Shown here piece after piece: positions 1 through 8,292 of a stretch of 64,000 nucleotides of DNA. How positions within the stretch are numbered: position 1 is the first letter of the stretch; each line of letters opens with the position of its first letter. The stretch is taken from contig JAEXRW010000036.1 of NCBI GenBank assembly GCA_023454175.1, forward strand, positions 62,001 to 126,000, given 5' to 3'. The notes beneath the pieces were generated by a model. The model worked only from the letters and a program-made list of their open reading frames with translations, searched no databases and had not been told where the DNA came from. This stretch comes from Bacillota bacterium (GTDB taxonomy: Bacteria > Bacillota > Clostridia > Christensenellales > JAEXRW01). A program made the translations under genes and the position numbers.

Positions 1-354
1 GTCCAGCCTCGATCCATCCACCATCACCGACTGGTATCCCAGAGCAATGGCTTCTTTGATGGTGTTTACATAATCTACTTGCTGCTGGTCTTCATCGATT
101 ACAGGCACATGATCCAGATGAAGCCTTACGTTTTTCGGATTATCATATTTTGCAAATTCATCCCGCACGGCTTTGAGGCTTTGGGCCTGGAATTTCATCC
201 ACTCCAGCCGGGCTACCTGTACCAGCGCAAACGAATCCTCTTCCGTCACTGCCTGGATCACAGGCTCCACCATGGGCAGGTATGGCACATTGAATGCCGG
301 TATTACAATGCCCGCCTTCAAGGCATTTGTGACGATATCACCTGTCTTAAGCAT
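1..354 (-). CDS. Class II ketose-bisphosphate aldolase (3' part cut by window edge)
   Basis: The first 118 residues of a zinc-dependent class II fructose/tagatose-bisphosphate-type aldolase, which would cleave a ketose (bis)phosphate to two trioses or a triose plus a shorter aldehyde. Visible are the N-terminal strand with PAFNVPY, the LHLDHVP segment holding the first metal-binding region, and SVMVDGSRLD, the equivalent of the usual SVM(I/F)DGS strand. The start ATG follows AAGGGAGATATAA. It is the last visible gene of the ABC transporter operon, 31 bp after the permease stop, so it probably acts on the imported sugar after phosphorylation. The window edge removes the C-terminal zinc ligands, so substrate cannot be judged. 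A second class II aldolase lies at 38006-38839. Confidence 0.88.
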   Translation of the reverse strand, partial: MLKTGDIVTNALKAGIVIPAFNVPYLPMVEPVIQAVTEEDSFALVQVARLEWMKFQAQSLKAVRDEFAKYDNPKNVRLHLDHVPVIDEDQQQVDYVNTIKEAIALGYQSVMVDGSRLD

Positions 355-385
355 TTATATCTCCCTTAATATTTTTAGAATACTG

Positions 386-1396
386 CTACACTCTACCCAG
401 TTCTTTTTGCCTGCGTAATGTCATCAACCCGTCAAAGGACACGACTGCTATCAGGACAGCGCCGATGATGACTTTCTGCGTGGATGATTCCACATTGAAT
501 AGGTTAAAGGCGTTTTGCAGGAGCGCCAGGAAAGTGATCCCGAGTACCGCGCCCAGCATGGAGCCCTGTCCGCCATTCATGCTGCCGCCCCCGATCACGC
601 ATGCGATGATGACGTTCATATGGGAGAGCTGTCCGGTATACCGGTTTGCAGCGTCGGATTTTGCCGTGATGAGGATGCCTGCCAGCGCAGCGAGGATACC
701 GGATACGACAAAGGCGGATATCCTGATTTTCCTTTTTTTGATGCCCATCAGTTTTGCCGCGGGTTCATTTCCGCCTATCGCAAAGAGTCTTCTTCCGGTA
801 GGCCTTGTGGCGATAAAGATGGAAAACACTACGGCGAGGATGATCAGTATCCAGAACATCCAGTATACTCCGATGAAATCGCCGCGGCCGATTTCGATGA
901 ACTCCTTGGGAAAGTCCTTGAACCCGCCTTTGCCCTTGCCCACCAGCAGCAGTTCGCAGAAGCCCCTGAAAACATACATCGTGCCGATTGTGGATATGAG
1001 GGCATTGATTCCCAGGATCTCAACGAGGATGCCGTTGATCAGGCCCACAGCAGCCCCCGAAGCGAGGCCGGCCAGTATCGCCACGATGATGGGGAGCTTC
1101 GCGGCGAGCAGCATGGCTGTAACAAGACCGCCGAAGCACATGACTGAACCGACTGACAGATCGAAAACACCCGTGATCAGCAGTATCATCATGCCCAGCG
1201 CCACGATGCCTTCCGGTGCGATCGCGTTCATCAGGGCTTGGAGGTTAAAGGGGTCGAAAAACAGCCCCCCCTGTGTGATCGATAGAAACAGGATCATGAC
1301 AATGCACGCGATCAACGCGATGCTGCCATTCATTTTCAGCAGTCTCTGGCCTGTATTTTTAATGGTATTTATTTTTTCTGCTTTTACGGTATTCAT
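386..1396 (-). CDS. Ribose-type sugar ABC transporter permease
   Basis: A 336-residue inner-membrane permease of the RbsC/XylH (BPD_transp_2) family with about nine to ten hydrophobic segments. The cytoplasmic loop FAIGGNEPAAKLMGI, which contacts the ATPase, is present near residue 210. The ATG was chosen at 1396 because AAAGGGG sits just upstream; an in-frame start seven codons earlier has no ribosome binding site. It lies 31 bp after the other permease, so the importer probably uses a permease heterodimer. The substrate is not predictable from the permease; family members carry ribose, xylose, autoinducer-2 and polyols. Confidence 0.93.
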   Translation of the reverse strand: MNTVKAEKINTIKNTGQRLLKMNGSIALIACIVMILFLSITQGGLFFDPFNLQALMNAIAPEGIVALGMMILLITGVFDLSVGSVMCFGGLVTAMLLAAKLPIIVAILAGLASGAAVGLINGILVEILGINALISTIGTMYVFRGFCELLLVGKGKGGFKDFPKEFIEIGRGDFIGVYWMFWILIILAVVFSIFIATRPTGRRLFAIGGNEPAAKLMGIKKRKIRISAFVVSGILAALAGILITAKSDAANRYTGQLSHMNVIIACVIGGGSMNGGQGSMLGAVLGITFLALLQNAFNLFNVESSTQKVIIGAVLIAVVSFDGLMTLRRQKELGRV

Positions 1397-1427
1397 TTTT
1401 CTGCCCCTTTCGCTCAAATTTGGATCA

Positions 1428-2411
1428 TCAGGATTTCACTGCTTTGTTCATGCGGGTATCCAGGTAAACAGCAATGATCAGGATGACACCTACGATGATC
1501 TGCTGCAGCAATGGTTCAATATTGTGGATGACCATACCATTTGTGATCAGTTGCAGGAAGAAAAGGGCGACTGCAGAACGCAGGATGCTGCCCTTCCCGC
1601 CAAAGAGGCTTGCGCCGCCCAGGACTGCGGCAGTGAGCATCTGGAATTCGTATCCGATTCCGATGGTGGGCTCAGCATACTGCACGCGGGAGCCGATCAG
1701 GATGCCGCCCAGCGCAGCTGTAAAAGCCGATATCACAAAAGTAATGATCTTGATTTTGCCCGATTTGATACCATAGATCCTTGCAGTATCCAGGTTTTCA
1801 CCCACATAATACATCTTCCTGAAGATGGTCGTGCGATGGAGCATGAATTCGAGTACTACGATAAGGACGATCATCACAAGGATGGTTACAAATACGTCCG
1901 TCCCCCCGCCGAACTGGATCGCGTATTTGGCAAGCGCAGTATATTCTTTCGGATAGGCAAATCCGTATAAATTCGTACAGAGTATACCGGCAAGCCCCGA
2001 TAGCAATGTCATCATGCCCAGGGTGATCATCATGGAAGGTACCCTGAAACGTACCACGAGCACACCGTTGACCAGGCCGACCAGGATGGCTACTATCAGC
2101 GCGATGGGCAGGCCGACATAAAACGGCAGGCCCCAGTTGCACAGCATCCCCAGGAACATCCCCGAAAAGGCGTACATCGATCCTACGGAAAGATCGATCT
2201 CGCCCATGATCATCAGGTAAGTAAAGCCGATGACTCCGAAGAACATCAGGGACGTATCATAAAAGATCGAATGCAAATTCTGGAACGAAAAGAAGGTCTT
2301 GCTCGATAATGTGAGAGCCAGGCCAAGGGCGAGCGCCAGGGCTATGATGGTGGTGCTCGACCAGTTGAATTTCTTTTTATTTACGAGTGTCCGTATCGCT
2401 TTTTGGTCCAT
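1428..2411 (-). CDS. Ribose-type sugar ABC transporter permease
   Basis: A 327-residue RbsC-like permease, paralogous to the next gene in the operon. It has the family's early membrane segment with GEIDLSVGSMYAFSG (about residues 70-84) and the loop YVGENLDTARIYGI facing the ATPase. The gene starts 12 bp after the ATPase stop codon, with GGGGGAAATG as ribosome binding site and start. Together with the ATPase at 2424-3938 and the lipoprotein at 4107-5198 it completes a full importer. Carriers with two different permeases are known in this family. Confidence 0.93.
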   Translation of the reverse strand: MDQKAIRTLVNKKKFNWSSTTIIALALALGLALTLSSKTFFSFQNLHSIFYDTSLMFFGVIGFTYLMIMGEIDLSVGSMYAFSGMFLGMLCNWGLPFYVGLPIALIVAILVGLVNGVLVVRFRVPSMMITLGMMTLLSGLAGILCTNLYGFAYPKEYTALAKYAIQFGGGTDVFVTILVMIVLIVVLEFMLHRTTIFRKMYYVGENLDTARIYGIKSGKIKIITFVISAFTAALGGILIGSRVQYAEPTIGIGYEFQMLTAAVLGGASLFGGKGSILRSAVALFFLQLITNGMVIHNIEPLLQQIIVGVILIIAVYLDTRMNKAVKS

Positions 2412-2423
2412 TTCATTTCCCCC

Positions 2424-3938
2424 CTATATTCCGCCTGCAGCAACGGTCATGATGGATTGTTCGGATATTTCCTCTCTGCTGATCTCGCCTACGATACGTT
2501 TGTTTTTCATGATGATGATCCTGTCGCACAGGCTCATCAGTTCTGGCAGTTCCGAACTGAATACGATCAAGCCGACTCCCCTTGTTACAGCCTCCAGCAG
2601 GAATTTGTGGATTTCGGCTTTTGCGCCCACGTCGATACCCCTTGTAGGCTCGTTGATGATCAGCAGCTCCGGTTCTTTGCCCAGGCATATTGAAAGCAGC
2701 ACTTTTTGCTGGTTGCCGCCCGAGAGGTTTCTCGGCTTTTGATATACGGAAGGTATGACGACATTGAACGCATTCACAAAGCGCTCCGTGTGGTCTACCA
2801 GCTTTTTGTTGTTTATGATAGAGCCTTTGGAATATTCCTTGAGTACAGGCATCGACATGTTATTCAATGTCGATGAATCCAGGAGCAGGCCTGCCTGTTT
2901 CCTGTTGTTGTTGATGTACATGATTTTTTTATCCACCATCTTGGTGGTCGTTATCTTGCCCAGGCTCTCCCCTTTGAACACGATATCGCCTGCTTCCATT
3001 CCTTCCAGGCCGAACATCATCCTTGAGACGGAATTGGTGCCTGAGCCTTCAAGTCCGAAGAACCCGAGGACCTCGCCTTTCTGAAGCTTGAAATTGATGT
3101 CGTATGCGGCGTTCTTTTTGTTCATATTTCTTACTTCAAACAGCACATCGCTGCTGATCTTGCCTGTATACTCTTTCCGCTTGTACAGGCTTGAGGTGAG
3201 CTCGCGTCCGACCATCTTGCTGATGAGGTCGATCTCTTTGAGGTCCTTGTTGTTGTCAAACGTGCAGATGTATTCGCCGTCACGCATGACCGTGATCCGG
3301 TCGGATATCTGCATCACTTCGGCGATACGGTGGGAGATGTATATGATCGTGATGCCTTGTGAACGCAGCGTATCGATGATCCGCATCAAATGGGCGGTCT
3401 CCTCTTTGTTCAGGCCCGATGTCGGCTCGTCCAGCAGCACGCATTTTGAGCCAGCGCTTATGGCGCGCAGGATTTCCGCCATTTGTTGCTGCGCCACCGT
3501 CAGTGTATCCATCTTCTGCGTGGGCACCAGATGCATGCCGAAAAGGTCTATCTTTTCCTGCGTTGCCTTGATCATTTTCTTTTTGTCGATAGAGCCTGTT
3601 TTTTTGAGGTGCTCATAGGTAGGAAAGATATTGTCTGCCACGGTCATGTTTTCGAAGACAGCCAGTTCCTGATGCACCATGGAGATACCCATGGACTTGG
3701 CCACCATCGGGGAGTAATGTTTGATCGTTTTCCCGTCAAGCGTGATGGTGCCTGTGTCAGGCGTTTCTTCGCCGTTGATGATCTTTATCAGCGTGCTCTT
3801 GCCCGCACCGTTCTCGCCCAGCAATGTATGCACTTCGCCTTTGGATATGTTGAATGTTACATGCTTCAGGGCCTGCACCACGCCATAGGATTTGGATATG
3901 TCATGTATGACAAGGAAATCCTCTCTGCCTTTGTCCAT
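2424..3938 (-). CDS. Sugar ABC transporter ATPase with two nucleotide-binding domains
   Basis: A 504-residue double ATPase of the RbsA/XylG/MglA type that powers the neighbouring permeases. The N-terminal domain has Walker A GENGAGKST, Walker B VLLDEPTSGL and a degenerate signature (VAQQQM). The C-terminal half lacks a good Walker A but has a canonical LSGGNQQKV signature and LLIINEPTRGID, the usual asymmetry of this family. Length is typical. AGGAGAGATGCGGG precedes the ATG. It is separated from the binding-protein gene by 168 bp holding a strong hairpin (4061-4096), which probably lowers expression of the ATPase relative to the binding protein. Confidence 0.95.
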   Translation of the reverse strand: MDKGREDFLVIHDISKSYGVVQALKHVTFNISKGEVHTLLGENGAGKSTLIKIINGEETPDTGTITLDGKTIKHYSPMVAKSMGISMVHQELAVFENMTVADNIFPTYEHLKKTGSIDKKKMIKATQEKIDLFGMHLVPTQKMDTLTVAQQQMAEILRAISAGSKCVLLDEPTSGLNKEETAHLMRIIDTLRSQGITIIYISHRIAEVMQISDRITVMRDGEYICTFDNNKDLKEIDLISKMVGRELTSSLYKRKEYTGKISSDVLFEVRNMNKKNAAYDINFKLQKGEVLGFFGLEGSGTNSVSRMMFGLEGMEAGDIVFKGESLGKITTTKMVDKKIMYINNNRKQAGLLLDSSTLNNMSMPVLKEYSKGSIINNKKLVDHTERFVNAFNVVIPSVYQKPRNLSGGNQQKVLLSICLGKEPELLIINEPTRGIDVGAKAEIHKFLLEAVTRGVGLIVFSSELPELMSLCDRIIIMKNKRIVGEISREEISEQSIMTVAAGGI

Positions 3939-4060
3939 CCCGCATCTCTCCTTTTATATGATATTTATATATAAGCAGTTAAACTACAAGTTTACGTATT
4001 AAATATATCATAACAGTAATGATTTGTAATCATAGCCTGATCGCAATGTATGATAAATTT

Positions 4061-4096
4061 GACCAAGGGGCCTGGGTTTCCCCAAGCCCCTTGGTC
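4061..4096 (-). terminator. Intra-operon hairpin after the binding-protein gene
   Basis: An 11-bp perfect stem (GACCAAGGGGC with its complement) plus an inner 4-bp stem lies 11 bp after the stop of the binding-protein gene and 123 bp before the ATPase. No long uridine run follows on the minus strand, so it looks more like a partial terminator or a 3'-end stabilising structure that gives the binding protein excess over the membrane components. This layout is common in binding-protein-dependent transport operons. Confidence 0.7.
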
Positions 4097-4106
4097 GTTC
4101 CTTGGA

Positions 4107-5198
4107 TTACCGGTTGTAAAGGCTGGTCTTGATTTCTTGCATGGCACTTCTGAGGAAGTACTGAACGTTGTTCTTGTCGATGACCACGGCCGTGTTGTAC
4201 ATGTTGTCCGGTACGGGGTTGACGCCCGCTTTGGCATTGTCTGCGCAAATGGGGATATTCTTCACGCCGCCGTTGTTCCAGTCTTCCATGAGCAGGATTG
4301 CCATGTATTCCTGGCCGGCTGTCTTGTTGATCAGGGTGGCGTCGATGTAGCCCTTCTGGATGCCTTCGAGGGTGGCGGGCTCTCTGTCATGGACGACGAC
4401 CTTGTACTTGCCAGCTGCGATGTTCAGCTCTACCATGGCGTTCATGATGCCCGAGCCGGAGGAGGAGTCGATGCCCATGATGGCGGTCATGTTCGGGTAG
4501 TTGGTGATCAGGGATTTCGCGGCGGTGATGGCGTCGTTGGTCGTTGCCTTGTCATCCGCTTGTCCGCAGATGGACCAGCCGGGATATTTCGCGAGTTCGT
4601 CTTTGAGTCCCTGCAGCTTGGCGTCGGTGTTGGAGGCACCCCAGTTGCCCTGTACGCCTACTACGCCTTTTTCGCCGGCCACTTTGACGAGCTGTTTGGT
4701 TGTGTCAGCGCCGCACTGGTAGTTGTCCAGTCCGATGAATGCCAGCACGCCGGGTACGGTGGTGCCGCGGCCTTCGGTCGGTTTGGCTTCTGTGCAAACC
4801 AGCGGGATGCCTGCCTGTTGGGCTTTGAGGGAGGCATCAACGGATGCGGAGTCATAGCCACGGATGATGATCCCGGCGGGTTTCTTGGCCAGGGTCTGCT
4901 CGAGGGCTGCCGCCTGGGCCGCTGTATCCCATGCATCGGGGCCGGCTGCCGTGATCTTCACCTGGAAGTACTCGGCCGTATAACGCAGGCCGATATGGGA
5001 ATCCAGGAAGTAGGGGTGTGCATTGTGCGAAGATACGAGGTAGTACTGTCTGTTGGGATCGAGGTTCTGGTAGACACCCTTCTTGGCAGCGCCGGAATTG
5101 TTGCCGGTCGTGGTGTTGGCGCTGCAGGCGATAAGCGTGAGGGCGATCAAAATAGCGATCAACCCTACCACGATACCGCGCAATACCGTTTTCTTCAT
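4107..5198 (-). CDS. Sugar-binding lipoprotein of the ABC importer
   Basis: A 363-residue periplasmic-binding-protein-like lipoprotein (Peripla_BP_4, RbsB class). The N-terminus is a basic stretch, a hydrophobic core and the lipobox LIAC, predicting lipidation at Cys25 and anchoring on the outer face of the membrane. The mature part shows the two-lobe pattern, including RGYDSASVDASLKAQQAGIP and the later MGIDSSSGSGIMNAM region. AGGAGG lies before the ATG. It should deliver the sugar to the two permeases. The ligand is unknown; the context of polyol dehydrogenases and sugar kinases suggests a pentose, hexose or polyol. Confidence 0.93.
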   Translation of the reverse strand: MKKTVLRGIVVGLIAILIALTLIACSANTTTGNNSGAAKKGVYQNLDPNRQYYLVSSHNAHPYFLDSHIGLRYTAEYFQVKITAAGPDAWDTAAQAAALEQTLAKKPAGIIIRGYDSASVDASLKAQQAGIPLVCTEAKPTEGRGTTVPGVLAFIGLDNYQCGADTTKQLVKVAGEKGVVGVQGNWGASNTDAKLQGLKDELAKYPGWSICGQADDKATTNDAITAAKSLITNYPNMTAIMGIDSSSGSGIMNAMVELNIAAGKYKVVVHDREPATLEGIQKGYIDATLINKTAGQEYMAILLMEDWNNGGVKNIPICADNAKAGVNPVPDNMYNTAVVIDKNNVQYFLRSAMQEIKTSLYNR

Positions 5199-5229
5199 CT
5201 CATGTCCTCCTTAAGTGTTTTTATTTGTG

Positions 5230-5245
5230 ATGCGCCTTGGCGCAT
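5230..5245. other. Inverted repeat upstream of the binding-protein gene
   Basis: A perfect 7-bp inverted repeat, ATGCGCC-TT-GGCGCAT, lies 32 bp upstream of the binding-protein start and 98 bp after the preceding stop codon. It could be an mRNA processing or stabilising hairpin, or an operator. No uridine run follows, so it is not a normal terminator. Confidence 0.45.
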
Positions 5246-5342
5246 TGTCACCGAGGTTGTTCCGCCATGGATGAAAGCTGTAAAACCCGCCAATATATAC
5301 GTATAACTTACATTGATTATGACTGGGGCGCAGGTTAAAAAA

Positions 5343-6227
5343 CTACTTGCTGGTTTTTGCTGTGTCGGGTATCTTCTGGATCGTGATGACTGCCAGGATA
5401 TTCGCGTCACTTTCTGTATAATTGAGTGACAGGATGTAGCCCTGGTCCTTGAAATATACCGATCCGATGTCTTCAAAGAACACGCTGTCGGGATACTTGT
5501 CTTTGATCGCTTTTTCTATGGTGATCAGGTCAGCCTTCGTACCTTTATATCTGTAGGCATGGGAAAAAATAGGGGACCCGGCATACGAAGTATTGGAGAG
5601 CTCGTCATCGTTATAGAGTATATAGCCGCCGAGCCGCTCATTTTGGATCACCGGTGCAAATTCCGGTATGCTTTTTTCCACCTGCTCGGGGAATTCAGCG
5701 ATGAGTTTTTGTTTGATGGTCTCGGCCTTGTCTTTTTGGAGGACCACTTTCATGTCATATGCGTTGAGCATGTCTGCCTCGTAATTGACGATGCTGATCC
5801 GCTCTCCATTCAGCGTTCCTTCGATATTCAGCTGGGCCACGCTGTCTGCCTTTTTGTCCACAGAGCCAGGTATTGCGCTGAGGTAGTACTTCTTTGCGTC
5901 GGCTACACTGGTTGGGGAAGCATAGTTATATGTGATATAGGCCGTATCTTCGGAGTATACAAATGAAGAATTGATGTCCAGTATTTTGTCAGATGTATGG
6001 ATACGGTTCTTGGCCATATCTTCTATCCAGGTGCTGTCCGAAAAGTTCAGGGATCCTAGGATCTGCCAATCCGGCCGTCCCGCATATTTGGGATAGAGCA
6101 GGAAGACACCTACACATATGATCGCAACCACCAGGATCACGATCACGCCAACGATCAGGATCTTCTCCGTACGGGAAATGACTTTTTTGATTTTAGGTTT
6201 TTTCTCGAGGTCTTTTTGCGAAGCCAT
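5343..6227 (-). CDS. Unknown membrane-anchored protein, first gene of the importer operon
   Basis: A 294-residue protein of unknown family. The first 27 residues are basic and charged, then one hydrophobic segment (about residues 24-46, VGVIVILVVAIICVGVFLL) leads into a large domain of about 240 residues predicted to be extracellular. This domain alternates short strands and helices and has few cysteines. The start at 6227 follows AGGACGAG; an in-frame ATG 17 codons upstream lacks a site. Its position between promoter element A and the sugar-binding lipoprotein, in the same direction, suggests co-transcription with the importer and a role at the cell surface, for example in sensing or presenting the substrate. 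No function is claimed. Confidence 0.75.
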   Translation of the reverse strand: MASQKDLEKKPKIKKVISRTEKILIVGVIVILVVAIICVGVFLLYPKYAGRPDWQILGSLNFSDSTWIEDMAKNRIHTSDKILDINSSFVYSEDTAYITYNYASPTSVADAKKYYLSAIPGSVDKKADSVAQLNIEGTLNGERISIVNYEADMLNAYDMKVVLQKDKAETIKQKLIAEFPEQVEKSIPEFAPVIQNERLGGYILYNDDELSNTSYAGSPIFSHAYRYKGTKADLITIEKAIKDKYPDSVFFEDIGSVYFKDQGYILSLNYTESDANILAVITIQKIPDTAKTSK

Positions 6228-6343
6228 TCTCGTCCTATTCTCCAATTCATTTTGTCGATGAAAAAAACAATCTAACAATACTGAAATCCAGAGGCTTATA
6301 TGGAGACTTGAGTCGTGGCTGATTGAGTTTCGTTTCAGTTTAT

Positions 6344-6372
6344 ATTTTAACAGCGTGTAACCTTGGGTGCAA
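6344..6372 (-). promoter_or_regulatory. Sigma-A promoter for the transporter operon
   Basis: On the minus strand TTGCAC (6367-6372), a 17-bp spacer and TAAAAT (6344-6349) point to the gene starting at 6227, giving a leader of roughly 110 nt. The -35 overlaps the edge of the 54-bp AT-rich element at 6370-6423. The same arrangement recurs at 15024-15053. Confidence 0.65.
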
Positions 6373-6423
6373 TAAAAATTTATTTTAATAATTATCGTAT
6401 TTAATATAATTTTATTTTATTTC
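6370..6423. repeat. 54-bp AT-rich shared promoter element, copy A
   Basis: This copy aligns without gaps to 15051-15104 and to the reverse complement of 47113-47166; about 39 of 54 positions are identical in all three by hand count. It begins CAATAAAAATTT and contains two direct repeats of AATTT(T)ATTTTA spaced about 32 bp, three helical turns. In copies B and C the right end is a TATAAT -10 box; here it reads TATTTC, and no plus-strand gene lies downstream. The left side abuts the -35 of the transporter promoter, so it may act as a regulator site or UP element. Confidence 0.7.
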
Positions 6424-6762
6424 TTTGGGCCTTATGCCTTTTCTTATTGCCGGTGACTATTTGGCATTTTCGCTTGCGTTTTCTTAAATGTTTGAAATTT
6501 TACTTAATATTATTTTTGTATCGTTCTTATTATACTATTATTTTCGTTTTTGTCAATTCAGTGTTCACTTTTTATGCCGGTCTGATATATGTATTCTATT
6601 AATATATATAGTATACAATCGGCTCCTGGTCAACAGTTGATTTGCTAGGTTTTTTGTAATCATTTTGGCAGTAATTACAGCGGTTTTCAAAAACATACGC
6701 CCGGAACATGGATATCGTGGCAGCGTGGCCCTGAGGGATGTGTCTTGCATGCATCGCTATCT
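6424..6762. other. AT-rich intergenic region without genes
   Basis: Between the shared element and the LacI stop codon I see no coding frame with a ribosome binding site. The stretch is AT-rich, with a GTATACAA half-palindrome near 6611-6618 that resembles the TTGTATACAA sites at 32311 and 35955. No clear terminator follows the LacI gene. Confidence 0.4.
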
Positions 6763-7761
6763 CTATCGCGTTGTAGCCCGAACCTTCAGGATCGGTTCAA
6801 CGTACAGGGTCTCGCAGGGCGATTTGTCGCCATCCAAACGTCGTAACAGCATTTCGACCGAACCGTTTGCAATTTCAGTGATCGGCTGCCGTATGGTCGT
6901 CAGTGGTGTTTCCAAAATGGAGGTATAGAGCAGATCATCGTAGCCGCCGACAGAAATATCTTCGGGGACGCGTATCTTGTTTTCTTTTAAGCATTTGATC
7001 ACACCCAGGGCCAGAACATCGTTTATGGTTATAATGGCGTCAGGCTTTTCAGCCAGAATTCTTTCGGTCACTTCGTAACCGTGTTCAAAGTTGGGAATGG
7101 TTTCGATCACCCAATCTTCGCTGTAATTCAAGTTCTTTTCTTTGAAGGCTTCCCTGTAACCCCTGATGCGAAGAGACGATAATATCAATTCCCGGTAACC
7201 CGACACGAGGAATATGCGGGTATGCCCCCTGTCCAGCAGGTGTTTCGTAAGTAAATAGGACCCCCTGGCCAGGTCCGTCATGATGCAGTCAGCATCGACC
7301 CCGGGATAAGCTGTCGTGGCAAAAACAAACGGGACGTTATTTGTTTTGAGATTATAAATGTGGCTGATATCATGTTCTTTCTGGACGCAGGGAACGATGA
7401 TGACCCCTTCCACACGTTGCCCCAAAAAAGTATCGATACTTCTTTTTTCATTCTCGATTGTATCGTTGGATACTCCCAGTAGAAGATTGTATCCTTTACT
7501 TATTACGGCATTATTGATTTCATTGACCAGCATGCCGAAAAAGGGGTTTGTGACATCCGTTACGACAAGGCCTATGGTGTTTGATTTTTTCGTTATCAGG
7601 CTTCTTGCATTTTGGTTTGGAGTATAGTTGAGCCTGCTTGCCACTTCAAGTATTTTCTGCCGTGTAGCTTCACTGATGCCTGGTTTGTTGTTTATTGCCA
7701 TGGATGCTGTTCCAACGGATACGCCTGCTATTTTTGCGATGTCGATGATCGTTGTTTTCAT
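6763..7761 (-). CDS. LacI-family transcriptional regulator
   Basis: A 332-residue LacI/GalR repressor. The N-terminal helix-turn-helix IAKIAGVSVGTASMAIN and hinge region LNYTPNQNARSL are followed by a periplasmic-binding-protein-like effector domain (from about residue 60, NTIGLVVTDVTNPFF, to the end). It is transcribed alone, between the transporter operon and the kinase at 8293. Two canonical LacI-type palindromes occur upstream, one just downstream of its own predicted -10, so autoregulation is likely. Its effector should be a sugar or sugar phosphate of this pathway. The same palindrome was not found by eye at the other operons in the window. Confidence 0.95.
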   Translation of the reverse strand: MKTTIIDIAKIAGVSVGTASMAINNKPGISEATRQKILEVASRLNYTPNQNARSLITKKSNTIGLVVTDVTNPFFGMLVNEINNAVISKGYNLLLGVSNDTIENEKRSIDTFLGQRVEGVIIVPCVQKEHDISHIYNLKTNNVPFVFATTAYPGVDADCIMTDLARGSYLLTKHLLDRGHTRIFLVSGYRELILSSLRIRGYREAFKEKNLNYSEDWVIETIPNFEHGYEVTERILAEKPDAIITINDVLALGVIKCLKENKIRVPEDISVGGYDDLLYTSILETPLTTIRQPITEIANGSVEMLLRRLDGDKSPCETLYVEPILKVRATTR

Positions 7762-7809
7762 TTGGGCAAATCTCCGGTTGTTACACAGTGAATGGCTGCC
7801 GGTGTGTAT

Positions 7810-7823
7810 TTGAAACGTTTCAA
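7810..7823. promoter_or_regulatory. LacI-type operator O1
   Basis: TTGAAACGTTTCAA is a perfect 14-bp palindrome with central CG, the hallmark of LacI/GalR operators. It lies 49 bp before the LacI start and just downstream of the predicted -10, where a bound repressor would block transcription. Confidence 0.75.
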
Positions 7824-7837
7824 TTTGTAGCGAATTT

Positions 7838-7866
7838 ATAATATCACATCAATCGCCGTGTTTCAA
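7838..7866 (-). promoter_or_regulatory. Promoter of the LacI gene
   Basis: TTGAAA (7861-7866), 17 bp, TATTAT (7838-7843) on the minus strand, followed by the O1 palindrome. The 5' leader would be about 70 nt. Confidence 0.6.
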
Positions 7867-7927
7867 TACTGGAATATCACTAATTATGTCTATTCAGCAT
7901 GAAACAGATCATTGTTGTTTCGAGGTC

Positions 7928-7941
7928 TTTAAACGTTTAAA
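7928..7941. promoter_or_regulatory. LacI-type operator O2
   Basis: TTTAAACGTTTAAA, a perfect 14-bp palindrome with the same central ACGT as O1, lies 118 bp from it centre to centre. The pair could support DNA looping by a tetrameric or cooperatively bound repressor. Confidence 0.6.
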
Positions 7942-8292
7942 AGCATTGGCCGGGTTGTTTTTCCTTAGAATGAATGGCAGGGATCTGATCCCGGTACGTA
8001 TCCGGTTTGATGGAATTGGTATATGAGGTCCTTGGGCATCACTCATCTTGTCATCTCTGTCATCTGAAATGGGTTTTTTATGCCTTTCTTACGACTGCCG
8101 CCGGTTCCATGCCGTGTGCTTTGGCCCGGCTTTGACCTTTCCGATCATCAATATTGGGATATGGATTTTGGCAATGATAGGAACTGTCTTTGAATTTGTT
8201 TCGTTTCTTTGCTTGCAGGTTTGGATATGCATAGATCGCCGGCTGGCTCTCGTGCACGTGAGCCTGGTGCAGTAACGCAAACAGATTACTGC
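7942..8292. other. Intergenic region after the kinase gene, no gene seen
   Basis: This 351-bp stretch lies between operator O2 and the stop codon of the kinase at 8293. No frame with a plausible ribosome binding site, no RNA gene and no strong terminator was found. The kinase operon may read through toward the LacI gene. Confidence 0.4.

Noticed and set aside
465..1970. A 501-codon plus-strand open frame opposite the permease genes
   Set aside because: It lies antisense to two well-supported permeases, has no family features and no ribosome binding site. Such long antisense frames are common in GC-rich third positions here.
6370..6423. Copy A of the 54-bp element as a plus-strand promoter
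   Set aside because: The -10 is TATTTC and no plus-strand gene follows; only the minus-strand promoter next to it is supported.
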